Part shown: positions 46,534-54,925 of the stretch, one piece after another
How positions within the stretch are numbered: position 1 is the first letter of the stretch
Layout of the letters: every line of letters begins with the position of its first letter
Assembly (NCBI GenBank): GCA_963703175.1
Contig: OY969794.1
Span: forward strand, 682,001-746,000
Source: VRUE01 sp963703175
Lineage (GTDB): Bacteria; Actinomycetota; Thermoleophilia; Solirubrobacterales; 70-9
DNA: 64,000 nt
Direction of reading: 5' to 3'
Notes under the pieces: generated by a model
What the model was told of the DNA's origin: nothing
The model's database searches: none
Seen by the model: only the letters and a program-made list of their open reading frames with translations
Translations under genes and position numbers: made by a program

Positions 46534-49500
46534 CGCGCCGCCCTCCTATGGTGGTGGCGGTTGTGCTTTCGCACGCAGTGGCGCTTGCCGTGGCTGCTGA
46601 CCCGGTGCTTGCCCTTCGGGCAGCGCCGCATCTTGGGGTTGCCCGGGCCGCGGTAGGAGGAGCTCGCGGGCGTCTGCACGCCGGGTGCCGCCGGCGGAGA
46701 TTGACAGGCCTCCCCTTCACAGGGGGCGGTGCGCTCTCCAGGCGGCGGGAAGCCGCCCCCGACACGCGCGTCGTAGATGTCGACGAGCTCGTCGGGGTCG
46801 CTGCGAGGCAAAAGCGCCGAGGCGGTGGCAAAGAAGACGTCCTCTCCGTCGGGGGAGGTGTCGGCGATCGTCGAGTCGCTCGGGCTCTGGCCAGAGGAGA
46901 TCAGCGCCACGCAGCCGCCGGCGGTGGAACTGTACGTGGGGCGGGTGAGGGTGCAGGTTCCCGTGCCGGGCTGCTCCCACTCATAGACGTCGGCCTTGCC
47001 GTTGGTGTCGTTCGCCACCAGCGGCCCGAAGCTTTCGAAGAACAAGCGCGCGCCGTCTTCAGAGAGCACCCTGGGAACCGGATAGAGCTGGGTCTGGGCG
47101 CCGGGGATCTGAGCGGCAGCCTGGGTGTCTTCGCCGATCTCCCGTCCCCTCGGGCGAGCGCCGGTCGGATTGCAGGAGGCGCAGCGCAGCTCGCCGCTTC
47201 CCGCGTCGTAGTGGAAGACCTCCGCGTCGGGCTCGCCGCTCGCCGCATCGACGTTGTCGGCCCCGGTCAGGGCCACGGTCGACATGAAGGTCGCCGCCAG
47301 GCCGTCGGGGGTGATCTGGGCGGTATGGCTGTTTGGCTCCACATTGAGCGGCCCGGCCGCCGCCGCCGCCACCGCCCGGGAGTCGGTGGTCGAGAGCGTC
47401 GCGATGAAGCTGAAATCCCCTTCGTCGTAGAGATAGAGGTTGGGCTTCTCCGCGCTCGCCCCCCCGGCGAGGACTTCTCCGGAGGCGAAGTAGATGCGCC
47501 CGGCGTCTTCGGAGATCCCCATCACCCCGTAGACCTTGCCCGCGATCACTTCGTCGTGATTGCCCACGACGTCGAAGGCGTGTAGGTCCGCTTCGCCTTG
47601 TTTGAGCGCTTCCAGGGCGGGTTTCAGCGGTTCTGCGGCGCTGGTGAAGATCGCCGCCGAGCCGTCGGCCGCCGCGCCCCAGTACTGCGCCGGGCCGCTT
47701 GAGAGCAGCAACGTTTTTTTGCCTTCGATCCGCACATAGAGTTTGCCGGGAGGTTCCATCCCGCTTTCTTCGGTCCTCTGTTCGGTCCAGAAAATCTTCG
47801 AGCCGTCGTCGGAGATCGCGTTGCCGACCGCCTGCTCGCGGCCATAGGTCCGCAGGGCGTTGGTCGAGGCAGTACCCGCCACGCATCCCACGCTCACCAC
47901 CGAGCCGTTCGGCCGCCGGCAGACGAAGCGCAGCTGTCCCTGGCCGTAGGCCTCATAGAGTAGGTCGATGGCTCCGTCGGGGCCCGGCGCCAGTTCCGGC
48001 GCATCGGGCGTGAGTTTGTCGGGCGCGCGAAAGATCGCATGTTCCCCGTCGGCCGAGACGCCCTGCAGTTCAGGAAAGTAGCCGCCGGGTTCCCCGTTGG
48101 GTGGTTCTGCGGTGGTGAGCGTCTCATACTCCCCCGCTTCGGGCCCGCAGTTCTGGCGCTTGTATAGGTTGGCGAAGCCCTCGACCGCCCCGGGGGCGAG
48201 CGTCGGGCTGCCGTGGAAGACCCAGGTTTCGCACAAATCGGGCGAGAAGGCCTTGAAGTCGTTGTTCAACGACCTCGCTATGTCGAGAAAATTGATTCCC
48301 TGGGGCGGCGAGATCGCTTCGCTCCCCCAGCCCTTTTCCGGGTCCGGGTCGCGCCTGGCCAGATACTGGGTGCTGATCAGCGCCGACTGCGCATCACCGA
48401 AGGCGCGGATGGAGGAATAGGTAAGCGAGTCGCCGGTAGCCGAGCTCTGGTTGAGCGCGGTCGGGTTTCCCTCCGTGTCGTTTTGCACCATCACGTCGCC
48501 GTTGGCCTTGTCTGCCGGGGAGACCATCTCGTAGGCCCGGCAGTCGGGCAAGACCGCCGCGGGGCCGTTGCGGAAGGCGTCGTTGGCACAGCCCCCCTGG
48601 GGGGTCGGTGGCAGGGCGAAGGTCGTGAAGGTCCCTTCGGCGCCCACTTGCAGAACGACTCCCGGTGCGACTTCTTCCCCGCCGCCCTTGCCACGCACCG
48701 GTCCCCCGCCGCTGCTTTTGGCGACGAAGCGGTAGTGATAGGTGGTGGCGGGGGCAAGGCCACCGAGCGCCACGCCGGCGCTCCTCAGCACGGCGTTGGT
48801 CACCTGGTCGGTGAGCAGGGCCCCCGGCGGGGCCGGCTTGGCCTGGCCGCAGCCGCCTTCTGAGCATTTGCCGGTGCCGTATTCGACGTAGTAGTGAGCG
48901 TCGGGCCAAAACTGCGGACTGATTTTGGCCCCCAGGAGCGCGTTGTCGGTGCCCACCGAGCTCGCGTACTGATCCTCGATTTCGGGTGGCACGGTGGGCG
49001 GCGGGCACACGCCTGGATCAGGCGGCGGACCGTGGGCGCGCAGGAAGCTTTCGCCGCCGCCGCTGAAGGAGGCATAGAGATCCTCGCCGGGAATGCCGCA
49101 GACCGTAGCCGTACTCGTCGCCAGGCCGATCGGGTCGGTGCCCGCCGTCGCCTGGAAAGGGTCTGGGTGTTCGGAACCGGGACAGATGAAGCAGCTTCCG
49201 TCGGCTTCATAGCCGAGGATCCTCGGGCCTCCCAGACCCAGAAGCGGTACTTCGACCAGGTATACCTCTCCGCCGTTGCCCGTCGCCACCGAGCGGGGCA
49301 GCCGCCCTTTGAACTTGACTGGCGATTCCACTCCCGCCGGGCTCAGCTTGCGCACATCATTCTCGCCTTGGTAGGCGGCGAAGAAGTTGCCTGCTCCGTC
49401 CATCGCCATCGCCCCCACCGTCTTACCCGCCAACGCCACCTCCCCCAGGTAGTTGCCTTCGGGGTCGAACTTCTGGATCCGTTCACTGTCGCCAACGAAG

Positions 49501-50564
49501 ACGTTGCCTTCCGGACCAACCGCGATCCCGGCGCCGCCTTCGAACTCCCCCGGACCCGTTCCTGGCACGCCCGAACCACAGACGTCGCCCCCTTCCAGGT
49601 CTGCTTTCGTGCAGCGATCGGCGCCCGTCGTCTTGTCGACTCCCCCGCCCCACATCACCAGGAATTCGCCGTCGTTGTCGAACTTCTGCACCCGCCGGCT
49701 CGGCTCCTGGCCATTTCCCTGATCCGGGACCGCTTCCAACACATAGACGTCACCGTTGCCGTCAACTGCGACGCCCCCCACGGGGCCGCTGCCGCCGCTG
49801 AACTGCCCTGGCCCGTAACCGCCCCGCTGACCTTCCTGACATTCGTCGCCCGCGCTCCTAACGCAGACCTCGAAGCTACCCCCGTCCTGGAGGGTCTCGA
49901 CGCTCCCCCCGCTCCCCCCGCTGAGCGTCGATTCTCTCACTTCCAGCTCGGGGATCGCCGTGTCGGCGTAGGCGCCTTTGAATTCGATCGTGTACGGGGT
50001 GGAGCCGCCCGCGTCTCCGGGGCCGCCGCTCACCGTTACATCACCCGGTTCCAGGCTCGGCAGCGCGATGAGCGCCGCCTGTACTTCGGCCGCGGTGGCG
50101 GTGAAGGGGATTGCGGTGGTGAACTGCTGGAAGTCGTTACCGTCACTGGTATAGGCGTTGAAGTAACGCAGCTTGTAGGTGCCGGCGGTGGCGCTCACGA
50201 TCAATTCTTGGCGCTCGTTTTGCGGCGCGTCGTCGTCCGGTCCCGAGGCCACCACCTCCCAGCCCCAGGCGCGTTCGAACCGCCCCCAGGCATTGAGCTC
50301 CTCGATCCGGCGGTTGCCGGTGTCAGCGACGAAGAGGTGCCCGGGCGTCGCCGCTTCCACGCCGATTCCGTTGGGACCCAGCATCCGCCCCGCCCCTTCT
50401 CCAGCTTCGCCATCCTTGGGCGACTGCCACAGAAGTGGCAGCTCTTCGTGCCCCGACACGCCCGAGCCCGACCCGATCAGGATCGCCACCCACAGCACGA
50501 CATTGAACAGGCCCAACCCGCACAACCATCTCGCTCGCCTGCTCGCTCTCCTGCCTGCCCTCAT
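46530..50564 (-). CDS. Giant secreted beta-propeller protein (NHL and PD40-like repeats, 1344 residues)
   Basis: About 1344 residues starting at ATG 50564, with GGGAGAAAGGG just upstream; the frame from 50648 lacks this. The N-terminus has Arg-rich residues and a hydrophobic segment (LGLFNVVLWVAILIGSGSGV). Residues 60-400 hold NHL-type repeats (GIGVEAATPGHLFVADTGNR, GVAVDGNGDVYVLE, GIAVGPEGNVFVGDSERIQK). Next is a fibronectin-like module (ATTYHYRFVAKSSG), then PD40 repeats (GVSADGEHAIFRAPDKL, AISDDGSKIFWTEQ, DTSPDGEDVFFATASALL). The tail RRCPKGKHRVSSHGKRHCVR and the following His/Arg run have two Cys and a strong basic charge, possibly a wall-binding signal. Coupled by ATGA to the 935-residue gene. 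Confidence 0.82.
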   Translation of the reverse strand: MRAGRRASRRARWLCGLGLFNVVLWVAILIGSGSGVSGHEELPLLWQSPKDGEAGEGAGRMLGPNGIGVEAATPGHLFVADTGNRRIEELNAWGRFERAWGWEVVASGPDDDAPQNERQELIVSATAGTYKLRYFNAYTSDGNDFQQFTTAIPFTATAAEVQAALIALPSLEPGDVTVSGGPGDAGGSTPYTIEFKGAYADTAIPELEVRESTLSGGSGGSVETLQDGGSFEVCVRSAGDECQEGQRGGYGPGQFSGGSGPVGGVAVDGNGDVYVLEAVPDQGNGQEPSRRVQKFDNDGEFLVMWGGGVDKTTGADRCTKADLEGGDVCGSGVPGTGPGEFEGGAGIAVGPEGNVFVGDSERIQKFDPEGNYLGEVALAGKTVGAMAMDGAGNFFAAYQGENDVRKLSPAGVESPVKFKGRLPRSVATGNGGEVYLVEVPLLGLGGPRILGYEADGSCFICPGSEHPDPFQATAGTDPIGLATSTATVCGIPGEDLYASFSGGGESFLRAHGPPPDPGVCPPPTVPPEIEDQYASSVGTDNALLGAKISPQFWPDAHYYVEYGTGKCSEGGCGQAKPAPPGALLTDQVTNAVLRSAGVALGGLAPATTYHYRFVAKSSGGGPVRGKGGGEEVAPGVVLQVGAEGTFTTFALPPTPQGGCANDAFRNGPAAVLPDCRAYEMVSPADKANGDVMVQNDTEGNPTALNQSSATGDSLTYSSIRAFGDAQSALISTQYLARRDPDPEKGWGSEAISPPQGINFLDIARSLNNDFKAFSPDLCETWVFHGSPTLAPGAVEGFANLYKRQNCGPEAGEYETLTTAEPPNGEPGGYFPELQGVSADGEHAIFRAPDKLTPDAPELAPGPDGAIDLLYEAYGQGQLRFVCRRPNGSVVSVGCVAGTASTNALRTYGREQAVGNAISDDGSKIFWTEQRTEESGMEPPGKLYVRIEGKKTLLLSSGPAQYWGAAADGSAAIFTSAAEPLKPALEALKQGEADLHAFDVVGNHDEVIAGKVYGVMGISEDAGRIYFASGEVLAGGASAEKPNLYLYDEGDFSFIATLSTTDSRAVAAAAAGPLNVEPNSHTAQITPDGLAATFMSTVALTGADNVDAASGEPDAEVFHYDAGSGELRCASCNPTGARPRGREIGEDTQAAAQIPGAQTQLYPVPRVLSEDGARLFFESFGPLVANDTNGKADVYEWEQPGTGTCTLTRPTYSSTAGGCVALISSGQSPSDSTIADTSPDGEDVFFATASALLPRSDPDELVDIYDARVGGGFPPPGERTAPCEGEACQSPPAAPGVQTPASSSYRGPGNPKMRRCPKGKHRVSSHGKRHCVRKHNRHHHRRAAR

Positions 50565-50672
50565 CGAAGCCCTTTCTCCCTGTACCTCGTCCTCGCCGAA
50601 ACCCCTTCGGCTGCTTGCAGCATATAGGAACGCTCTAAGCGCTGTCAAGGATAGGCTGCGTTTCGCAAAAGG

Positions 50673-50702
50673 CCGCGGGCCGGGATCGCTCCCGGCCCGC
50701 GG
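50673..50702 (-). terminator. Terminator hairpin behind secreted-family copy 4
   Basis: CCGCGGGCCGGGA-TCGC-TCCCGGCCCGCGG, identical to those behind copies 2 and 3, located between copy 4 and the promoter region of the 1344-residue gene. Confidence 0.75.
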
Positions 50703-50752
50703 CTTGCCTTAGGGCATCCGGTTCGCCTGAACCCGATGCTCAACTCGTATGG

Positions 50753-51439
50753 CTATGTGACTTCGATCGGGATCTGTTTGCCGTGTACTCCGTTGATGTC
50801 TTCATACCCTGTGAAGGTCACGTTGCCGGTGTAGGTGCCGGCTGCGTCGTTCACGGGACCGCATGCCGCGTTCCCTGTTCTCACCGACGTAATGGCGGTG
50901 GCTTTCGCTTCCGCTGTTATGGATGTTATGTTGTTCTCTTGAGCGTTTTTGATGTTGCTCAAAATCACGTGGCCCCCAACCGTCTGCGCCGGGATGTGGA
51001 TCGAGCAGAGACTGCTGCCGTCCGGGTTTGTCGCTGTCAGTGTCACTTCGGGCATGGCGGCATTTTTGCAGAACAGTTTCGCCACTGCTGTTTTCGACGC
51101 GGTACCTGTGAAGTGGTAGCCGCATTGGCCCGAGGTGAAGTCGACGTGGACTATGCTGCTGAGCGGCCCTGTGCAGTCCGGTGTTGTGTATTCGGCTTCT
51201 AGTTCGAGTGTGGCAACCGAAAGGCCTACCTGTGTGCCTTTGAATGCTGCATGGTGGCAGTTGATCGAGATGAGACCCCGTTTGAGAATCTGGTCACCCT
51301 CGCTTGTACCTGTCAGTCCGGTCGGAGTGACCGAAGAGTCGAACGCTTTGAAATTCGCCGAGGCCCCCGAAGCCGCTACCGCGCTGAGCGCGAAGGCGGC
51401 CAGCAGGGCGAGGCCCAGCGCCTTGAGATTGCGAGTCAT
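50753..51439 (-). CDS. Repeated secreted Cys-protein family, copy 4 (mosaic)
   Basis: A 228-residue secreted protein with signal peptide TRNLKALGLALLAAFALSAV, then AASGASA. The N- and C-terminal thirds are almost the same as copy 3, but the middle VDFTSGQCGYHFTGT...KTAVAKL follows copy 1, and EVTLTATNPDGSSLC follows copies 1 and 2. This points to gene conversion. The family Cys residues are all kept. Start ATG 51439 (or 51445) with AAAGGA before it; the leader hairpin is at 51462-51485, but the long conserved upstream block of copies 1-3 is lost beyond about 51510. It is separated from copy 3 by the two giant secreted genes. Confidence 0.8.
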   Translation of the reverse strand: MTRNLKALGLALLAAFALSAVAASGASANFKAFDSSVTPTGLTGTSEGDQILKRGLISINCHHAAFKGTQVGLSVATLELEAEYTTPDCTGPLSSIVHVDFTSGQCGYHFTGTASKTAVAKLFCKNAAMPEVTLTATNPDGSSLCSIHIPAQTVGGHVILSNIKNAQENNITSITAEAKATAITSVRTGNAACGPVNDAAGTYTGNVTFTGYEDINGVHGKQIPIEVT

Positions 51440-51775
51440 CTTCATTCCTTTCGTTTTACTTCGCGCCCGCCGTGTGGCTAGCGCGGCCCCTGATCGGGGC
51501 AGAAGGGATCAATAGTGCAATCTCATCCGTTTGAAAAGATTTTGCAGTCTAAAATGACCGCTGTGCCGCGGGGCTATGGCCGGCTGCTCGCTTTTTCCCT
51601 GCATATGCCGTGCGAGGGCCTCGCGCGCGCGCCAATCGGACCATGCGCGAGACGCTCGCTGATGACCGTGGGATGGGTCCGCTGGTCAACGGGCGGAGGT
51701 AAAGAAGGACCCACCCCCGAAGCTCCGGCGCCGCCCCTCGGCAGCGCCGGAGCTGACCGTATGGTCAGAGTCGAG
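51440..51775. other. 336-bp non-coding region upstream of copy 4
   Basis: Leader hairpin CGCGCC-C-GCC-GTGT-GGC-TA-GCGCG at 51462-51485, then sequence no longer shared with the other copies. Bases 51721-51754 form AGCTCCGGCGC / GCGCCGGAGCT, the terminator of the collagen-like gene. Between them I see no gene. Confidence 0.5.
51721..51754 (-). terminator. Hairpin terminator behind the collagen-like gene
   Basis: An 11-bp perfect stem, AGCTCCGGCGC (51721-51731) and GCGCCGGAGCT (51744-51754), 22 bp downstream of the minus-strand stop codon at 51776. Confidence 0.7.
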
Positions 51776-52582
51776 CTAGGGGACTAGCGGTTCGGCCGTT
51801 ACGGCGTACGTGCCGAACCCGGTGTCACCCACAAACCCGCCAACCTGATAAACGGCGCCGCTGATCCCGGCGCCTTCTTCGGACGCTGCATTGGGCTTGA
51901 GGATGCTTTCGCCGGCCATTGCGGGCGTTTCAACGAGGGAGGCAGCCGTGTAGACGCAGAGGTAACCGGGATCCGCCTTGGGTTTACCCGGGGTTCCGCC
52001 GGTGCACCCAGGTTCGATAACAGGGTCGCCTGCGTCCATGAACTTGACATGTTCATCATCCAACTCTTCTTCGAGAGGGATGGGGAAGCTGAGCCCGATG
52101 TATGCGAATCCAGCTTCGCCAATCGTAACGCTCCAGGTACCGGTCTCGGTAGCTCCGAGGGGGAGCGTTTCTCCCGGATGGAGCACGCCCGGTTCGCCAT
52201 TGCAGACTTCGTTTTCAACGCCGGAGTCTTCGACTTCGTAGGTGAAGCCACTTTCTTCGAAGCAGCCGAGCGGTTCTTCGTTGACGAGCTCAACGGACTT
52301 ACCTGGAGCGCCCGGACTGCCGGGGCTACCATTACTGCCGTTGCCGCCATCGTGGCCGTTTTGGCCGGAAGGTCCCACTGGCCCGGTGGCGCCGGGGGCC
52401 CCGTCGACACCCGCAAACTGCTGGGCCAACTTCTTCACTTCCTTCGTCTGCTTGGCGGTGAGGCCCGCATTGGACTTACTCTTCTTGTGATTGGTGGCGG
52501 CGTAGGCGCCGCCGAGCATCGCAAAGACGAGCGCGATCACCGCGATCACGCCCGGAATGCCGAAGCGGTTACGTAGATACAT
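51776..52582 (-). CDS. Collagen-like surface protein
   Basis: A 268-residue protein. The N-terminal signal anchor FGIPGVIAVIALVFAMLGGA with YAA is typical of Solirubrobacterales collagen-like proteins. A basic helix (SNAGLTAKQTKEVKKLAQQF) is followed by 13 Gly-X-Y triplets (residues about 60-98: GVDGAPGATGPVGPSGQNG and on to GAPGKS). A C-terminal domain of about 165 residues has two Cys pairs (GCFEESG, EVCNGEPG, PGCTGG, YLCVYT), probably a trimerising head. The start is ATG 52582 with GGGAGGGA about 8 nt upstream. It is flanked by a terminator and faces the cluster of secreted proteins. An adhesin or surface-fibre role is inferred. Confidence 0.82.
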   Translation of the reverse strand: MYLRNRFGIPGVIAVIALVFAMLGGAYAATNHKKSKSNAGLTAKQTKEVKKLAQQFAGVDGAPGATGPVGPSGQNGHDGGNGSNGSPGSPGAPGKSVELVNEEPLGCFEESGFTYEVEDSGVENEVCNGEPGVLHPGETLPLGATETGTWSVTIGEAGFAYIGLSFPIPLEEELDDEHVKFMDAGDPVIEPGCTGGTPGKPKADPGYLCVYTAASLVETPAMAGESILKPNAASEEGAGISGAVYQVGGFVGDTGFGTYAVTAEPLVP

Positions 52583-52667
52583 CACATTTCCCTCCCTAGG
52601 AATTATTTGGGTCCAGCCTGAGCTGGATCAAAAAACTATAACGCCTCAATTAGGAATGCAATGGGGT

Positions 52668-53144
52668 TTAGAGGCCGTAGGCGCAACCGTCCAAGCCGTA
52701 GTCATAGATACGTCGGCCATTCGGCATGAACGCGTGGCGAATGGCCGTGGCCGCCGACAACCCTTCCTCCTTGATCACACTGAGCGAGCGTTCGAGCCCG
52801 CCCCAGAAGGCTTCGATCCTCCCGGCTTCTCCGGCAGGGGCGCCCAGTTCACGCACTTCAACCAACTGGCTTTCCACGCTTGGGATAAAGATGGTCCCGA
52901 TCGCCTCGGTGCCGATATTGAAGCGTGGCAGGTTCGGGTGCAGCTGCTCGTATTTGACGTACTCCCTCGCCTGCTGGCCTTTCCCCGCATAGCAGATGAC
53001 ATTTGCTTTCTGGATGAACTGGGCTTTGCTCAGCGAAGAGACCGTGAGAGTCGTATCGACGCTTTCGGAGCTGCCACCGCATCCTGCCACGAACATTGCG
53101 AACACAAGCGCGCCTACCCAAAGCATGGCCATTCGAGCGTTCAA
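52668..53144 (-). CDS. Small lipoprotein of unknown function
   Basis: A 158-residue lipoprotein with signal peptide MAMLWVGALVFAMFVAGC; the lipobox VAGC precedes GGSSES. The mature part begins SSLSKAQFIQKANVICYAGK, a helical motif with one Cys that recurs in many short actinobacterial lipoproteins, and a second Cys near the C-terminus (YGLDGCAYGL) could pair with it. The start may be the first or the second Met (MNARMAML). It is divergent from the binding-protein gene at 53192 with only 47 AT-rich bp between them. No function is recognised. Confidence 0.75.
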   Translation of the reverse strand: MNARMAMLWVGALVFAMFVAGCGGSSESVDTTLTVSSLSKAQFIQKANVICYAGKGQQAREYVKYEQLHPNLPRFNIGTEAIGTIFIPSVESQLVEVRELGAPAGEAGRIEAFWGGLERSLSVIKEEGLSAATAIRHAFMPNGRRIYDYGLDGCAYGL

Positions 53145-53191
53145 TGCCTCTTCCCCTTTTGTTGAAAGAAAAATAGTTTAATATATTTTAC

Positions 53192-54220
53192 GTGGATTGG
53201 TCGATAAAGGCTTGGGGCTCGTCCCGACGACCCCGCTCCCGTGTGTCGGCGCTGATCCTTGTGGCGGCGATCGCTCTCGGGGCGAGTGGATGCTCGACCT
53301 CGGCCGCAGGAGGCGGTGACGGGATCCATGTGGTCGGCTACTCGGCGCCCGAAGCCGCCTACGAGGAATACCTCGAGCCCGGTTTCCAGGCGACCGCCGA
53401 CGGGGAAAGCGTCGACCTCAGCAACTCGTTCGGCGAGTCGGCGGCACAGCGCGCCGCCGTAGAAGACGGACAGTCGGCATCGATCATCCAGGTCGCTAAC
53501 GCCGGTGAAATGGAAAAGCTCGTGGAAGCCGGCGTCGTCTCGAAGCGCTGGACGCAGCAGCAGTTCCGCGGGATCGCGCAGCGGTCGGTGATCGTGATCA
53601 TGGTCCGCAAAGGCAATCCGCGAGGCATCAAATCGTTCGACGACTTGCTGAACGGGTCCGTCGAAGTGCTCATTCCGAACCCGCTCACCGCGGACGCGGG
53701 CCCGTGGAGCGTCATGGCTATCTATGGCAGCCTGCTTCGCGGAGGCAAGTCCAAGGCCGAGGCGCTCACCGAAACGGAGCGCATGCTCGAAAAGGCCGTG
53801 GCGCAACCTGCCAGCGGCCAGGCCGCCCTCGACGCCTTCCTGCACGGTCAGGGCGACGCCCTGGTGACCTACGAGAGCGAAGCGATCGCCACCCAGAAGG
53901 CGGGCAAGGACATCGAATACGTCCTCCCCTACAGCACGATCCTGGTCGAATCGCCGATCGCCGCGACCAAGGGGGCGCCCGCCGCGGCGCAGGAATTCCT
54001 CGACTACATGTGGACGACTGCTGGCCAGGAACTGTGGACCAATGCGAGCTTTCGCCCGGTGAAGGTCTACGTGCTCGACCCAATCCAGTTCCCGAGAGAA
54101 GACCTCTTCAAGATCTCTGGACTAGGCGGCTGGGACAAGGTTGACCGCGAGTTCTTCGATCCGCAAACCGGGGCCATCGCCAAGTTCGAGCGTGGGCTCG
54201 AAGGGTCGAGTGGCGGTTGA
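53192..54220 (+). CDS. Sulfate/thiosulfate-type ABC transporter binding lipoprotein (orphan)
   Basis: A 342-residue periplasmic-binding-protein-like lipoprotein with lipobox GASGC near residue 34. The body has the sulfate-binding family layout: VVGYSAPEAAYEEYLEPGFQ, FGESAAQRAAVEDGQSASII, VRKGNPRGIKSFDDLL, VLIPNPLTADAGPWSVMAIY, and the C-terminal FKISGLGGWDKVDREFFDPQ with TGAIA. It should capture sulfate or a similar oxyanion and deliver it to a permease, but no permease or ATPase gene is near. The start is GTG 53192, just behind TATATT in a very AT-rich stretch, so it may be leaderless. Substrate choice within the family is not decided by sequence. Confidence 0.85.
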   Translation: MDWSIKAWGSSRRPRSRVSALILVAAIALGASGCSTSAAGGGDGIHVVGYSAPEAAYEEYLEPGFQATADGESVDLSNSFGESAAQRAAVEDGQSASIIQVANAGEMEKLVEAGVVSKRWTQQQFRGIAQRSVIVIMVRKGNPRGIKSFDDLLNGSVEVLIPNPLTADAGPWSVMAIYGSLLRGGKSKAEALTETERMLEKAVAQPASGQAALDAFLHGQGDALVTYESEAIATQKAGKDIEYVLPYSTILVESPIAATKGAPAAAQEFLDYMWTTAGQELWTNASFRPVKVYVLDPIQFPREDLFKISGLGGWDKVDREFFDPQTGAIAKFERGLEGSSGG

Positions 54221-54231
54221 GTCGTCTGGCG

Positions 54232-54819
54232 CTAGAGCTCGAGCGTGATCTTTGCTTCTTCGCCTTCGGCGCTCTGGACGTGAAGCGTCAGCGGGCGTTT
54301 GTCGGACGCGGGCGAGAGCCGGAAGAGGAAGAGCGAGGGCTTTATCGGGCTCTGCTGGGTAGAGTCGGGCGCCGGCTGGGTTTCATGCGGCTTCACCACT
54401 TCGCCGAATTCGCGCAAGTAAGGAGTGGTGGCGGGAAATGCAGCGTGTTCGGTCCCCGCGGCATCGGTGATCCACATCGGCGGCAGCGTCCTCGGTTTAT
54501 CGCTTTCGTTCTGCACTTCGACGAAGACGGCGGCGTAGCGAAGGCCTTCGGAGGGCGGCGGCTCGCCGACAATGTAGGCCGCGTCCGGGCCGTCGTTCGG
54601 GTTGAGGTGGCGAGAGCTAACGTTAAGTCGCAGGCCGCCCAACGTCACTGGTTCGCCCTCGGCGACGTTGGTGTGGGTGCTCGTCGTGGGCGTGGAGGTA
54701 CGCGTCGACGTAGAGGCGCTGGTGGACGTGGAGGCGCTCGTACCACCGCAGGACGAGACGGCGAGTGCCAGCACGGCGAGTGCCAGCAGCGGTGGGATGG
54801 CTCTACGGTTCGCATACAT
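54232..54819 (-). CDS. Lipoprotein with Ser/Thr linker and beta domain (DUF4352-like)
   Basis: A 195-residue lipoprotein: signal peptide IPPLLALAVLALAVSSC with lipobox VSSC. Residues 27-50 are a Ser/Thr linker (TSASTSTSASTSTRTSTPTT), a likely wall-spanning spacer. The C-terminal domain (GLRYAAVFVEVQNESDKPRT, LPPMWITDAAGTEHAAFP, SLFLFRLSPASDKRPLTLHV) has the immunoglobulin-like pattern of DUF4352/telokin domains. It is convergent with the binding-protein gene, 11 bp from its stop. Partner and function unknown. Confidence 0.75.
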   Translation of the reverse strand: MYANRRAIPPLLALAVLALAVSSCGGTSASTSTSASTSTRTSTPTTSTHTNVAEGEPVTLGGLRLNVSSRHLNPNDGPDAAYIVGEPPPSEGLRYAAVFVEVQNESDKPRTLPPMWITDAAGTEHAAFPATTPYLREFGEVVKPHETQPAPDSTQQSPIKPSLFLFRLSPASDKRPLTLHVQSAEGEEAKITLEL

Positions 54820-54925
54820 CGGAAACCGAGTCTATTAAAAAAATGTTTAGGCGTAACGCCACTCGGTCTATATCTATCTAGCCGCCGGCACCGAGTTGCC
54901 GAATTTGATATAGAGTTTCTGATTG

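Noticed and set aside
46548..47585. Long plus-strand open frame of 345 codons opposite the 1344-residue gene
   Set aside because: High-GC antisense shadow, Arg/Gly/Ala-rich with no motif, opposite a clear propeller protein.
48894..50627. Plus-strand open frame of 577 codons opposite the same giant gene
   Set aside because: Same reason; the opposite strand shows signal anchor, NHL repeats and a ribosome site.
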